Below, piece by piece: positions 6,349-14,399 of a stretch of 23,945 nucleotides of DNA. The first letter of the stretch is position 1; every line of letters begins with the position of its first letter. Under the pieces are notes generated by a model. That model worked only from the letters and a program-made list of their open reading frames with translations. It was not told the origin of the DNA and made no database searches. Position numbers and translations under genes: made by a program. Origin of the DNA: a virus; IMG/VR virus record IMGVR_UViG_3300031877_000010, positions 1 to 23,945 of that record; one strand, given 5' to 3'.

Positions 6349-6897
6349 ATGGAGAGAAGCGATTTTGGAAAGGGCGAAGATCATGTAGCAGTGAGACGCT
6401 GCCTTAACATTGAGGATATTATGCATTTTAAAACGGAGTGGCGAATCGAAAAATACCACTCCAAAAGCCTCGCTGAAGCCATGGCCATCGGTGAAAAACC
6501 TTACGAGGTCATCGATTTTGAAGGCAACCTTCTGCTAAACGAAGGCATCCAAGCCTTCGAGGACCTGCTTGCCGGTTTGGCTACGCCGACAAAATGGGAT
6601 AATACTAACGCTCGCTTGGGCGTAGGAGACAGCTCTGTCGCCGAAAGCGCCTCTCAAACAGGGCTGCAGGGCGCCAATCAAGTCTTTAAGGGCATGCTGA
6701 CGAGTTATCCTTCGCGTTCAGGACAAAAAGTCAGCTGGAAAAGTGAGTTCACGGAGACTGAAGGCAATTTTGCATGGAACGAGTTTACTGCGGATAATGG
6801 CGCCACTGAGAACAAAAATCTAAATCGAAAAGTTCAGGCGAGCGGAACTAAAAGCGGCGGAACTTGGACCCTGACCTTGGGCATCACAATCAGTTAA
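6349..6897 (+). CDS. Phage structural protein (tail-fiber-associated type)
   Basis: A 182-residue protein starting at ATG 6349, 9 nt after GGAGG; the frame is open further upstream but without signals. The core contains ARLGVGDSSVAESASQTGLQG (about 84-104), followed by FKGMLTSYPSRSGQKVSWKSEF and NFAWNEFTADNGA. Then LNRKVQASGTKSGGTWTLTLGITIS ends the protein. I recognise this pattern (IGVGDS...TGLQG...NFAWNEW...LNRK) from proteins in phage tail or fibre modules, where it forms a beta-rich virion component. The exact role is not established. The N-terminal 70 residues are charged and may connect to a partner. It precedes the protease/glycoprotein pair in the same direction. Confidence 0.82.
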   Translation: MERSDFGKGEDHVAVRRCLNIEDIMHFKTEWRIEKYHSKSLAEAMAIGEKPYEVIDFEGNLLLNEGIQAFEDLLAGLATPTKWDNTNARLGVGDSSVAESASQTGLQGANQVFKGMLTSYPSRSGQKVSWKSEFTETEGNFAWNEFTADNGATENKNLNRKVQASGTKSGGTWTLTLGITIS

Positions 6898-6927
6898 AAC
6901 CGTTTTGCCTCGAGGAGAGTTTCATTG

Positions 6928-7569
6928 ATGCGGTGGCCGTTTACCAGAGCGCAGTCCAAAGAGGATTATTGGAACAGCAAATACCCTAAAGCAACGATCA
7001 TTTACGAGGCACGCTCCATTCCCAACGTTGGAACATATCCACTTGACGTGCGAGCGTTTTTCGTGAATCCTCGGTGTGAGGAACTCCAGAAAATCGTTAG
7101 ACATTGGCGCAATGACAAACAGGATAAACAAGCGCTTGCGGCTCAACTTTGGGTTGCATTCAACATAAAGTACATTTCAGACAAAGAAGAATTCGGACTT
7201 GAAGAATTTTGGTCTTATCCGTCTGAATTGCTCAAGACTGGCAAAGGAGACTGCGACGACGGCGCCATATTAATAGCAAACCTAATGATCGCTTGTGGAA
7301 TTCCCTACTGGAAAGTTCGCTTGACTGCTGGTATGACTCCGTTTGGCGCCCACGCCTACGTCACCTATTTTTGTGATGAGTTAGACCATTGGGTTGCAAT
7401 GGACTGGTGCTACAAACCAGATTTTAGTCTAATCTCAGATCGTCCAGACTACAAGGACTCTCCCATTTACGGCGAAGTCTGGTTCAGCTGGAACAGGAGA
7501 TACGCATTTTCCAAAGGAGTGAAAGAAGAAAATGAGCAAGCAATTAAGGCATGTGTGGAAAAAATTTAA
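6928..7569 (+). CDS. Transglutaminase-like cysteine protease
   Basis: A 213-residue protein with a transglutaminase/NlpC-like catalytic core: GKGDCDDGAILIANLM gives the nucleophile Cys109, GAHAYVTYF gives His142, and VAMDWCY gives Asp159. The order Cys-His-Asp and the GDCDD context are standard for archaeal and viral transglutaminase-like proteases. No signal peptide is seen. ATG 6928 is chosen; TTG 6925 directly before it is equally near the GAGGAG site. Its 3' end overlaps the giant glycoprotein gene by 38 nt, so the two are likely coupled. It could process or cross-link virion or host-surface proteins, or cleave the cell envelope; the neighbour is an obvious candidate substrate, which is inference. 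Confidence 0.87.
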   Translation: MRWPFTRAQSKEDYWNSKYPKATIIYEARSIPNVGTYPLDVRAFFVNPRCEELQKIVRHWRNDKQDKQALAAQLWVAFNIKYISDKEEFGLEEFWSYPSELLKTGKGDCDDGAILIANLMIACGIPYWKVRLTAGMTPFGAHAYVTYFCDELDHWVAMDWCYKPDFSLISDRPDYKDSPIYGEVWFSWNRRYAFSKGVKEENEQAIKACVEKI

Positions 7570-10500
7570 GATTGCAATTCTTCTTTTCCTGCTCTTTATT
7601 GCGACTTTATTAGGATTGCAGTTTCTGCCTAAACATTATCCGCCAACAGGAGCGAGTGTTACCCTTGTTGTTAATAGTTGTAATGATGCGAAAACTGGCT
7701 GGACAAGCGTTGACCCGCATCCCCATTTAGAGGGCACAGGTAATGGCTATGTCTACACCAACACGCAGGCGGCGACAGTCGGCGACTTTGGCTTCCAAGA
7801 CACGACTGAAACTGGAACGATAACCTCAGTTTACGTTAAAGTCTACGCCAAAAGTGATAACGTCATGAGTGATAACATTAGAATCTATATTTCTGATGGC
7901 GCAACTTGGACGGATAAAGGAACCATCTCCACCACGCAAACTTACACTTGGTATAGTAAAGATGTTACCACGCAATTGAACACTTGGACGAAAATAAACG
8001 CTGGAATGCTCTATTTAAAATATGAGTATATCAGCACGCCCTATACCACTTACGCTGATGCCGCAAAACTTGAAGTAACATATACACCGCCACCACCAAA
8101 ACCGCCACAGTATAGTAATGTTGGCTATAATAACACTGTCATCAACAAGCAGACTGTTTTTACTTGTAAATGGGTGAATGGTTCCTTTTCGCCTGCGTTG
8201 CTTGATACCGCCATATTTTCGTGGAACGGAACCGCTCCATACTCTTGGGTAAACATGACAGTTTGGGAGCTTGCAAAAGTGACAAACAAATGGTCTAATG
8301 CATCTAAATTTTTGCTCACAGCTTTCAAGAAAATCGGTTTCAAGTTTTACTGCAAGGACACGTCGGGGCTATGGAATGCAACCACCACTACCGCTTTCAC
8401 GGTAAGCCCGCTGATTCTCAGACCTAACGCAGATGGCGACATCAACGAGTGGACGGGAACTTATGCGAGCGTAAACGACCAAAGCGACTCTACCTATGCA
8501 AGCACTACGGCGGCAAGCAAGAAGAGTATATATAATCTGCAAGACATTTCAAACGTAGCAAGTGTTTCAAGCATTGTCGTGAAAAACAGAGCATGTGGCG
8601 GAACTTCTGGTTGGTATTATAGAATTACGTGCAGAAGTGGAACGGATGATTATTACAGTGGTGACATATATGTATCAACATCCTACCAAGACTTTTCATA
8701 CAACATCACCACCTTAAAAACTTGGACTACATCACTCATCAACGCTCTTCAGGCGGGCGAGTATTCCGTATTTACTCAAACGCATTACGTTTCAGAAGTG
8801 TGGGTTGAGGTCTGCTACACACTCTATGATGTTACGCCACCCACAATCAAGTTAAACTTGGCAGGGAACAAAGCGGAAGGAAACTACACTGCCTTATCGC
8901 GGCAGAAAGAGAATTTCCTCTATGTAAATGCCACAGTGACGGATAACATTTATGTCATCGATGTCTTGTTGAGTTGGTACAGTGGCACGTGGACTAATTA
9001 TACAATGACAAGGGATTATCCTAAAAGTTTCTACTGGAAAAACATGACGAATCAGGCTTCAGGCATTGACTACACCTTTAAAATTTATGCTTACGACATT
9101 AAAAATAATCTCACATCTTATACTTGGAAAAAGCCGAATGTAACTCAACAATATCCCGCCGAGGTGCCTTGGATAACGAAATATTGTAGGCTCGGTTATT
9201 CCCTTGGAGATTTGGCTTACAAGCACTATTTCTATCATTATGCGGGATTTTACAGTTCAGTCGTGCAAGCAATGCCAGTTCTTCCACATGAGCAGCTCGT
9301 GGATTATGGTGGCGAGGACACGGGGTTCTTGCTTGAGAAACGCCCTACGTCTACTTACACCATTACTTGTTCACAGTATATCTGGTTCTGGATGGAGAAC
9401 AACTTAACGGCTGAAGACACAATTGACAATGTGTATTGGCACCTATGGTGGAGAGCCATCCCGAATAGCGTAAGCCTAATTTACATGAAGAATGAGGAAA
9501 GAACGGGGTCGCTGGGAGGCATTTCGAAACAAGAAAGCGTTACCGTAACTAAAACCGATAAAACATTTAACAATGAGCAACAAAACGTTACCCTTGGTGG
9601 CGTAGTTTATCATTTAAGCGGAAAACGCCTCATAACATCACTATCAGTTTCAGTGGATGACAACGATGTTTATGAGTTGGGCACCGCATTATCGGGCGCC
9701 AGTGGGTCATACCCCCAGATTCTCGAACACCCGAACATGACTTCATTCATAATCTTCAACTTGCCAAGCAACGCCACCCTTCAAGGTTTAGATACAGATA
9801 ACGACGAAATAAGCGATTATGCAGAGTTGTTTACTTATTGGACTGACCCCTTTGACAATGACACAGATAACGATTACATGAACGACAAATGGGAAATAGA
9901 TAACGGATTTAATCCATTACTATGGACGCAGGTAGCGGCAGATTTAAGTCTCAGAATCAAAGACTGGGACTTAACCGACAATATTCAGGGCGCAAAAGTT
10001 TATCTCGACGGAGCACTCAAAATTTCCGACCCCAATGGTTGGGCAAATTACACTCGCCCTTCTGGTCAAAATTATATTATTAAAGTTTCACATCTCGGCT
10101 ATTGGATTAACAACTCACTCATTCTGTTGGACCAAGACAAAATTGTAGATGTGAAATGCAAACTTCACGATGGAGAAGCGTGGATAAGAGATTATGAGAA
10201 TTTTACAAATATTGTTGATGCCCCAGTCAAATTTTATAACTCAACTAATCACGAGCTTGCAAGCGGAACGACAGACGCCAACGGCAAATGTTCCTTCACG
10301 AATTTGCCTAACGCCACGTTAATATTTAAAGTGTGGAGAAACAACACGCTTGTCTTCAGCGGCTACACGCCCGTTCTAACCGAGAACATTATATTTCAAA
10401 AACATGTCAACATAAGCTACTGCATCACAAACGAATGGTGCCCCCGAGCCGTCTTCTCAACGGATATAGGCAAAAACTTGGGGCAAGTCAACGCAAGCCT

Positions 10501-10669
10501 ATGGAGTTTCGTTCAATATACAGCCTTCGTAATTGAGTGGACAAACGGCTCCAGAACGGTCTTCATGCGAGGAGAAACATGGAACGTAAATGTTGTTTTA
10601 ACGGCTGATGCGAAATACATCTGGACTTGGACAACTCAAACAGGAGTGTGGGTGCACAAATATGAGTAG
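7532..10669 (+). CDS. Giant membrane-anchored glycoprotein with beta-sandwich repeats
   Basis: 1045 residues. After a basic N-terminus, one hydrophobic segment (about 13-32, KIAILLFLLFIATLLGLQFL) is a signal anchor. Two related beta-sandwich domains lie at about 40-185 and 297-433, separated by a PPPPKPP linker (about 186-192) and an Ig-like stretch. A further Ig-like region starts near 435 (VTPPTIKLNL). Residues about 753-795 form a Ca-binding DTDNDEISDY/DNDTDNDYMND motif of thrombospondin-3 type. Two carboxypeptidase-regulatory-like domains occupy about 806-870 and 887-953. Many NxS/T sequons suggest archaeal N-glycosylation. It probably decorates the virion or infected-cell surface and binds host receptors or blocks superinfection; which one is not determined. 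The start ATG 7532 overlaps the protease gene. Confidence 0.9.
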   Translation: MSKQLRHVWKKFKIAILLFLLFIATLLGLQFLPKHYPPTGASVTLVVNSCNDAKTGWTSVDPHPHLEGTGNGYVYTNTQAATVGDFGFQDTTETGTITSVYVKVYAKSDNVMSDNIRIYISDGATWTDKGTISTTQTYTWYSKDVTTQLNTWTKINAGMLYLKYEYISTPYTTYADAAKLEVTYTPPPPKPPQYSNVGYNNTVINKQTVFTCKWVNGSFSPALLDTAIFSWNGTAPYSWVNMTVWELAKVTNKWSNASKFLLTAFKKIGFKFYCKDTSGLWNATTTTAFTVSPLILRPNADGDINEWTGTYASVNDQSDSTYASTTAASKKSIYNLQDISNVASVSSIVVKNRACGGTSGWYYRITCRSGTDDYYSGDIYVSTSYQDFSYNITTLKTWTTSLINALQAGEYSVFTQTHYVSEVWVEVCYTLYDVTPPTIKLNLAGNKAEGNYTALSRQKENFLYVNATVTDNIYVIDVLLSWYSGTWTNYTMTRDYPKSFYWKNMTNQASGIDYTFKIYAYDIKNNLTSYTWKKPNVTQQYPAEVPWITKYCRLGYSLGDLAYKHYFYHYAGFYSSVVQAMPVLPHEQLVDYGGEDTGFLLEKRPTSTYTITCSQYIWFWMENNLTAEDTIDNVYWHLWWRAIPNSVSLIYMKNEERTGSLGGISKQESVTVTKTDKTFNNEQQNVTLGGVVYHLSGKRLITSLSVSVDDNDVYELGTALSGASGSYPQILEHPNMTSFIIFNLPSNATLQGLDTDNDEISDYAELFTYWTDPFDNDTDNDYMNDKWEIDNGFNPLLWTQVAADLSLRIKDWDLTDNIQGAKVYLDGALKISDPNGWANYTRPSGQNYIIKVSHLGYWINNSLILLDQDKIVDVKCKLHDGEAWIRDYENFTNIVDAPVKFYNSTNHELASGTTDANGKCSFTNLPNATLIFKVWRNNTLVFSGYTPVLTENIIFQKHVNISYCITNEWCPRAVFSTDIGKNLGQVNASLWSFVQYTAFVIEWTNGSRTVFMRGETWNVNVVLTADAKYIWTWTTQTGVWVHKYE

Positions 10670-11627
10670 TCAAGCTCCCTTCCTCATCTATGGACACGTA
10701 AAGAAAAACGGGGTTGACCAAGCAGGTATCTCGGTTACGGTTAAAGATGAAACAAACAATGAGTCTTCAGTGGTCGTAACGAATGTTAATGGATTTTATG
10801 CAATAGACTTAGGGGACATTACAAGGTATCCATCTGGCTATGGCATAACCGACAATATTAAGGCATCTTGCACCGTTGAAGGCGCATACATTTACAAAAC
10901 TACAACCGTGAGCACCGCACTCATGGGGCGAGAATTACATCTTCTCCTTACCACAAAGGAAATTGACGACCAAGGAAGCGGCGTGGATGACGTTTCCCTT
11001 ACAAAACCCGTGCAGGTTGACGATATAGGCAGCGGAACGGAGAGCCTTATCTTAGATAAAATGTTCACCATAGAGGACGTGGGCCAAGGAGCAGACGAAA
11101 TCACTTTAACCATTAGCGGCGGCAACGTCGTAATCAATGACCTTGGGCAAGGCATAGATGTGATTGAGCAAGTGAGAGCCTTCATTGAAAGAAATGATTT
11201 TGGCAACGGCATAGATGAAGTAACCGTTGTCGGAGTAACGGAGAAAGAAATCGCTGAATATGGAGTTGGAATAGACGAAGTAATTGTTCTACCCGCCATT
11301 ATTCAGATAAGCGATTATGGAATGGGACAAGATGCAATCTTAATTGATAAACCAGTTGATGTTTCCGATTTTGGAAGCGGCGCCGAAGAAATAGTGCTTG
11401 AGAAGGGATTAGGAGACAAAGTAATCGAAGACGTCGGCCAAGGCTTAGACAGCATTGCAATCGATAAGGCTGTTGATATTCTCGATGTTGGCCAAGGTCT
11501 GGATGAAGTAATTGTCTCTACTGCCTCCTTCCCATTCTCTATGGCAATGGAGGAAATTTCGCCGATTACGATGGAAATGGAGGAAATCGCGTTGATTAAC
11601 ATGAAAATGGAGGAAGTAATAGCGTGA
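10662..11627 (+). CDS. Repeat-rich structural protein with ten short beta repeats
   Basis: A 321-residue protein from ATG 10662, inside the last codons of the glycoprotein gene (ATGAGTAG). Residues about 6-50 form a carboxypeptidase-regulatory-like beta domain (FLIYGHVKKNGVDQAGISV). From about 100 to 290 there are ten copies of a roughly 20-residue unit with core D-x-G-x-G-x-D-E-I-x-V (for example EDVGQGADEITL, NDFGNGIDEVTV, LDVGQGLDEVIV). The end holds three copies of a MxMEEI motif. Comparable DxGxGxD repeats occur in phage minor tail and fibre proteins, where they form elongated beta structures; this assignment is by resemblance. The last repeat contains GGAGG, which serves as ribosome-binding site of the GTG start at 11624. 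Confidence 0.85.
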   Translation: MSSQAPFLIYGHVKKNGVDQAGISVTVKDETNNESSVVVTNVNGFYAIDLGDITRYPSGYGITDNIKASCTVEGAYIYKTTTVSTALMGRELHLLLTTKEIDDQGSGVDDVSLTKPVQVDDIGSGTESLILDKMFTIEDVGQGADEITLTISGGNVVINDLGQGIDVIEQVRAFIERNDFGNGIDEVTVVGVTEKEIAEYGVGIDEVIVLPAIIQISDYGMGQDAILIDKPVDVSDFGSGAEEIVLEKGLGDKVIEDVGQGLDSIAIDKAVDILDVGQGLDEVIVSTASFPFSMAMEEISPITMEMEEIALINMKMEEVIA

Positions 11628-11905
11628 TTAAGCATCCAGAGGATACCATCCGCATAAAAAACACATTTAAAGACGAAAACAAAGCACTTTTTGACCCTGA
11701 CACTCAAGTAGTCAAAATTTATGATCCTGCAAAATCCCTGAAAGCCACGATCAGTAATCCCACCAAGGTATCCTTAGGCGTTTTTTACATTGAATACGAT
11801 ATTCCAAGCGACGCAACGGAAGGTGAATGGGTCGCTAAATGGAAAGCCGTGAAGGGCACCTACAAGGAAACCGAGCCTTTTTACTTCAATGTGGAGGCTG
11901 ATTAA
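11624..11905 (+). CDS. Small beta-sandwich virion-associated protein
   Basis: A 93-residue protein starting at GTG 11624, which overlaps the previous stop (GTGA). It begins IKHPEDTIRIKNTFKDENKALFDPDTQ and ends VFYIEYDIPSDATEGEWVAKWKAVKGTYKETEPFYFNV. The alternation of hydrophobic residues and the final strand pattern fit an Ig-like or macroglobulin-like beta sandwich. No catalytic motif or membrane segment is visible. The next gene starts directly after its stop (TAAATG). Its place between the fibre-like repeat protein and the head-tail adaptor suggests a small virion component, perhaps of the fibre or neck; the specific role is unknown. Confidence 0.8.
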   Translation: MIKHPEDTIRIKNTFKDENKALFDPDTQVVKIYDPAKSLKATISNPTKVSLGVFYIEYDIPSDATEGEWVAKWKAVKGTYKETEPFYFNVEAD

Positions 11906-12229
11906 ATGGCTGTTTACTGCGCTATAACCCAGGTCAAACGAGCCCTTGGCTTAACTGAACTGGATTCTGCAGAGCTCGGCGAAATAGAGGACTTGCGAGA
12001 CGAAATCAAAGACTTCATCGACAGCAAACTTGAGCCCCACACAACCGTTCCTCTCACAACGGTTCCCTCAGCCATAAGCCGCATAGCAGCCAAACTCGTA
12101 GCAGCAGAATTCAGATTAGCCAGGGCACCCACAGACCAAACTCTCCTGGCCCAACATAAAAAATGGGAAGACGAATTGAACGCCTACATCGAAGCAAAAT
12201 ACAAACAACCCCTTTTCAAGGTGGCTTAA
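11906..12229 (+). CDS. Head-tail connector (adaptor) protein
   Basis: A 107-residue, almost entirely helical protein: ITQVKRALGLTELDSAELGEIEDLRDEIKDFIDSKL, then VPSAISRIAAKLVAAEFRLAR, then KKWEDELNAYIEAKY. This helical arrangement, with a first segment like V-x-x-x-LG-L and a central I-x-x-I-A-x-x-L-x-A helix, matches the HK97 gp6/DUF1320-like adaptor family that binds below the portal. It starts at ATG 11906 immediately after the preceding stop and ends one codon before the gp10-like gene. It begins the canonical neck order adaptor, gp10-like, tail terminator, tail tube. Function is by family resemblance and synteny. Confidence 0.83.
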   Translation: MAVYCAITQVKRALGLTELDSAELGEIEDLRDEIKDFIDSKLEPHTTVPLTTVPSAISRIAAKLVAAEFRLARAPTDQTLLAQHKKWEDELNAYIEAKYKQPLFKVA

Positions 12230-12676
12230 ATGAGCATAAGACCCCAAATCATGTATGACGACCAGAAACTTAGGGTTTGGCTCCATGACGGCCCCAAGCG
12301 TAACGAAGAGGCTAAAAGGCTTTTTCAAGTTTTGGGATCCGCCTTAGTTATTGACCGGATGCGTCTTTTTGCTCCCGTCCGGACCGGATTTCTCCGCGAA
12401 AGTATTGATGTTGACTTTACTGATGAGGGATTTGTAGTTTATCCCAAGGCTCCTTACGCTGTGTATGTTGAGAAAGGAACTGAGCCTCACACCATTTTCC
12501 CACGAACAGCTAATGTACTCCGCTGGTACGACGAAGCAGGCCGGCCGAGATACGCAAAATATGTTAGGCATCCGGGGACCGTGGGCGCAGGCTTCATTGT
12601 GCGGACCTGGGTTGCCGTGAAGGATCTGCTTGTCGATTTAATGAACCAAATTTGGGAGGACGTCCACCGTGACTGA
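12230..12676 (+). CDS. HK97 gp10-like neck/tail-completion protein
   Basis: A 148-residue protein. APVRTGFLRESIDVDF (about 44-59), followed by VYPKAPYAVYVEKGTEPH (about 65-82) and FPRTANVLRW, is the signature of HK97-gp10-like proteins: a P-x-x-T-G-x-L-x-x-S motif, then Y-A-x-Y-V-E-x-G-T. They sit at the head-tail interface and help complete the neck. YVRHPGT and an Arg/Trp-rich C-terminus end the domain. The start ATG follows the previous stop by one base. The gene overlaps the next one by 8 nt (GTG 12669), as in similar phage neck operons. Confidence 0.87.
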   Translation: MSIRPQIMYDDQKLRVWLHDGPKRNEEAKRLFQVLGSALVIDRMRLFAPVRTGFLRESIDVDFTDEGFVVYPKAPYAVYVEKGTEPHTIFPRTANVLRWYDEAGRPRYAKYVRHPGTVGAGFIVRTWVAVKDLLVDLMNQIWEDVHRD

Positions 12677-13085
12677 CACAAAAACTATCCGAAACAAAAT
12701 AATTGACATTTTGAAGGCTTACTCGGCCTTATCCGCCGTCAAATCCTGGCTTATCGGAGAGCCTCCTCGAGCCAAATATCCATCATTTCCCTTCGGATGG
12801 GTCGAATGGAACCGAGGGCCTCTCAGCGCCCCGATTGGATTAAGCCAAATTTATGAGGACGAATTTTTCGTAGTGATTGTGGACCGGCATCCCGACGCCG
12901 ACAAAGCTGAAAATAATGTGGAAACTTTTGTGTCGAAAATTGAGGATGCTTTGGCTGCGGATCCCAGCATCAACGGATTAGTGGCAGCCAGCTATGTTAA
13001 GCTGCGGGAGAAAACCAAAGTTTTCGAGGCTGACGCAAGCCTCGCAGCTGTCAGACTTACGCTTTGGTCAAGGCGTAAAGAGTAA
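12669..13085 (+). CDS. Tail terminator/completion protein
   Basis: A 138-residue protein from GTG 12669, which overlaps the end of the gp10-like gene. Helix IRNKIIDILKAYSALSAVKSWLIGEP is followed by strands FPFGWVEWNRG, DEFFVVIVDRHPDADKAENNVETFVSKIEDALAADP and AAVRLTLWSR. The alternation of an N-terminal helix, a central strand with Asp-rich edge and a helix-strand end fits the gpU/gp17-like tail terminator family, which caps the tail tube and joins it to the neck. Assignment is mainly from position directly before the tail tube gene and overall fold pattern. It carries no catalytic motif. Confidence 0.82.
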   Translation: MTDTKTIRNKIIDILKAYSALSAVKSWLIGEPPRAKYPSFPFGWVEWNRGPLSAPIGLSQIYEDEFFVVIVDRHPDADKAENNVETFVSKIEDALAADPSINGLVAASYVKLREKTKVFEADASLAAVRLTLWSRRKE

Positions 13086-13093
13086 AAGGAGGA

Positions 13094-13177
13094 ATGAAAA
13101 ACGGCGATAAAAAGATATGTTGGCCCCGGAAAAGAATCAATTTACGGAGGAGCAATGCCAGCCAATCGGTACATTGA
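13094..13177 (+). other. Displaced start of tail-tube gene (27-codon out-of-frame ORF)
   Basis: ATG 13094 lies just behind AAGGAGG (13087-13092), the better initiation site in this gap, but reads only 27 codons to TGA 13177. In the frame of the tail-tube gene the same stretch reads KTAIKRYVGPGKESIYGGA from 13098 with no stop up to ATG 13155. Removing one A from the A5 run (13097-13101 region) would fuse ATG 13094 to that reading. The peptide resembles the N-terminus of tail-tube proteins, so this looks like a one-base disruption rather than an independent gene. Confidence 0.6.
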
Positions 13178-14048
13178 GGCAATAGCATCTCTTAAGCCAG
13201 ATCAAGGATGGATTATTCCTTCACCAATCGCAGATCGAGCATTTCGTAAGCGAAACCTTGGACCTTATAGAACGAGGGGAACAATTGGCGATTTTCCAGT
13301 TGAACCCGAAAATATAGGCGAGCTACTTTATGGGGCATTTGGTAATGTCCTAACGACTAACCCAGCATCAGGAGTTTATCTCCACACGTTTTCGCCTGCG
13401 GACTCATTGCCATCTTATACATTTCACATTGGCAGTGAACAAAAGGAAAGACTGGTGCGCGGGAGTCTTGTTGAAGCCTTAACAATTAAATTTGCCCATG
13501 ATGACGATTTGAAAGCGAGAGCCGAGATTCTAAGCGGTTGGGTTGAAAGCTCACAAAATTTGGAGACAGTGGCTTTTTCAACGTTGCAGGCTCTCAACAT
13601 GCTAACGGCAACTAACATTCTAACCATCGATGGCATAAGTAAGAAATATGAGATCTACGATTTGGAGATAACGATTAAAAACAACATTCCTTTCGACCGC
13701 GGCAACTTAGGTTCAAGACAATTTACGATAAAACGTTATGGAGCCAGAGAAGTCACCGGCAAATTAAGCGCATATTTTGATAACACAGAGGAATATGACA
13801 GGTTCATTGCAGGTAACGAATTCACTTTAATTATCCATGTTGACGGACCAGTAATTACAGGTGCATACAAGTATTACCTCGAATTTGAACTCAGAAAATG
13901 CATTTACCTGCGGGATGTAGCCCCGGACATTGCCGCTATCAACGAACCTTTAGTAGTTGATGCACCCTTCAAAGCCTTCTATGACACATATGGCGGTTTT
14001 AATGCCGAAGCTAAGGCAAAACTGCAAAATGCCATTTCAGCCTATTAA
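13155..14048 (+). CDS. Major tail tube protein
   Basis: 297 residues as read from ATG 13155, which has GGAGGAGC just upstream. Segments RYIEAIASLKPDQGWIIP, IGDFPVEPENIGELLYGAFG, SYTFHIGSEQKERLVRGSLVEALTIKFA and QFTIKRYGAREVTGKLSAYFDN alternate beta strands in the pattern of siphovirus and myovirus tail-tube proteins, which polymerise into the hollow tail. The C-terminus holds FELRKCIYLRDVAPDIAAINEPLVVDAPFKAFYD, typical of the last strands. It lies between the tail terminator and tail chaperone. The true N-terminus is probably about 20 residues longer (KTAIKRYVGPGKESIYG, starting near 13094), cut off by a one-base difference in an A run. Confidence 0.85.
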   Translation: MPANRYIEAIASLKPDQGWIIPSPIADRAFRKRNLGPYRTRGTIGDFPVEPENIGELLYGAFGNVLTTNPASGVYLHTFSPADSLPSYTFHIGSEQKERLVRGSLVEALTIKFAHDDDLKARAEILSGWVESSQNLETVAFSTLQALNMLTATNILTIDGISKKYEIYDLEITIKNNIPFDRGNLGSRQFTIKRYGAREVTGKLSAYFDNTEEYDRFIAGNEFTLIIHVDGPVITGAYKYYLEFELRKCIYLRDVAPDIAAINEPLVVDAPFKAFYDTYGGFNAEAKAKLQNAISAY

Positions 14049-14060
14049 GAGGGAGGCAAA

Positions 14061-14399
14061 GTGAAGAAAAAAATCGAAACCATCGAATATAACATTATTC
14101 CTATATCGCCTCACTTGTCACCCTACGCAACCAGAATCGGCGAACTACTGCAGAAGAAACCCCAAAGTGTGCAGGAAGTTGAAGAAACCAGCGGCGAGAT
14201 CAATGTTTTGATGGATAAATTACTCTCAGAAACCGTTAAACCTAAACCAACAAAAGAGCATCAAACCCAAGTTTTCAATATTCTATGTGAATATACTAAC
14301 GCTGTTATCCAAGAGGCCCAGTTTTTTCGCAAAAATAAAGGATCCAACTCTGCAAAAGGCAACACAGCTCGCCATGGCGATTCAGAAGCGGCCAAGTGA
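14061..14399 (+). CDS. Tail assembly chaperone, short form
   Basis: A 112-residue protein starting at GTG 14061, with GAGGGAGG a few bases upstream. It is mostly helical: ARIGELLQKKPQ-like and QSVQEVEETSGEINVLMDKLLSE, then HQTQVFNILCEYTNAVIQEAQFF. It lies between the tail-tube and tape-measure genes, the conserved position of the chaperone pair (lambda G/GT type) that coats the tape measure during tail assembly. At 14322-14330 the codons TTT TTT CGC offer a +1 slip (TTT to TTC) into the frame at 14329-14547. After that point the zero-frame tail (RKNKGSNSAKGN...) looks non-domain-like and ends at TGA 14399. GTG start and synteny are the main support; sequence families here are poorly conserved. 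Confidence 0.8.
   Translation: MKKKIETIEYNIIPISPHLSPYATRIGELLQKKPQSVQEVEETSGEINVLMDKLLSETVKPKPTKEHQTQVFNILCEYTNAVIQEAQFFRKNKGSNSAKGNTARHGDSEAAK

Noticed and set aside
10960-11530. Regularly spaced repeats considered as CRISPR-like or DNA tandem repeats
   Set aside because: The regularity is at protein level (about 60-nt spacing) with strongly diverged DNA; no conserved direct repeat or spacer structure.
10892-11707. Long minus-strand frames opposite the repeat protein
   Set aside because: They arise from the repeat's codon pattern; the plus-strand protein has the interpretable repeat and coupled start.
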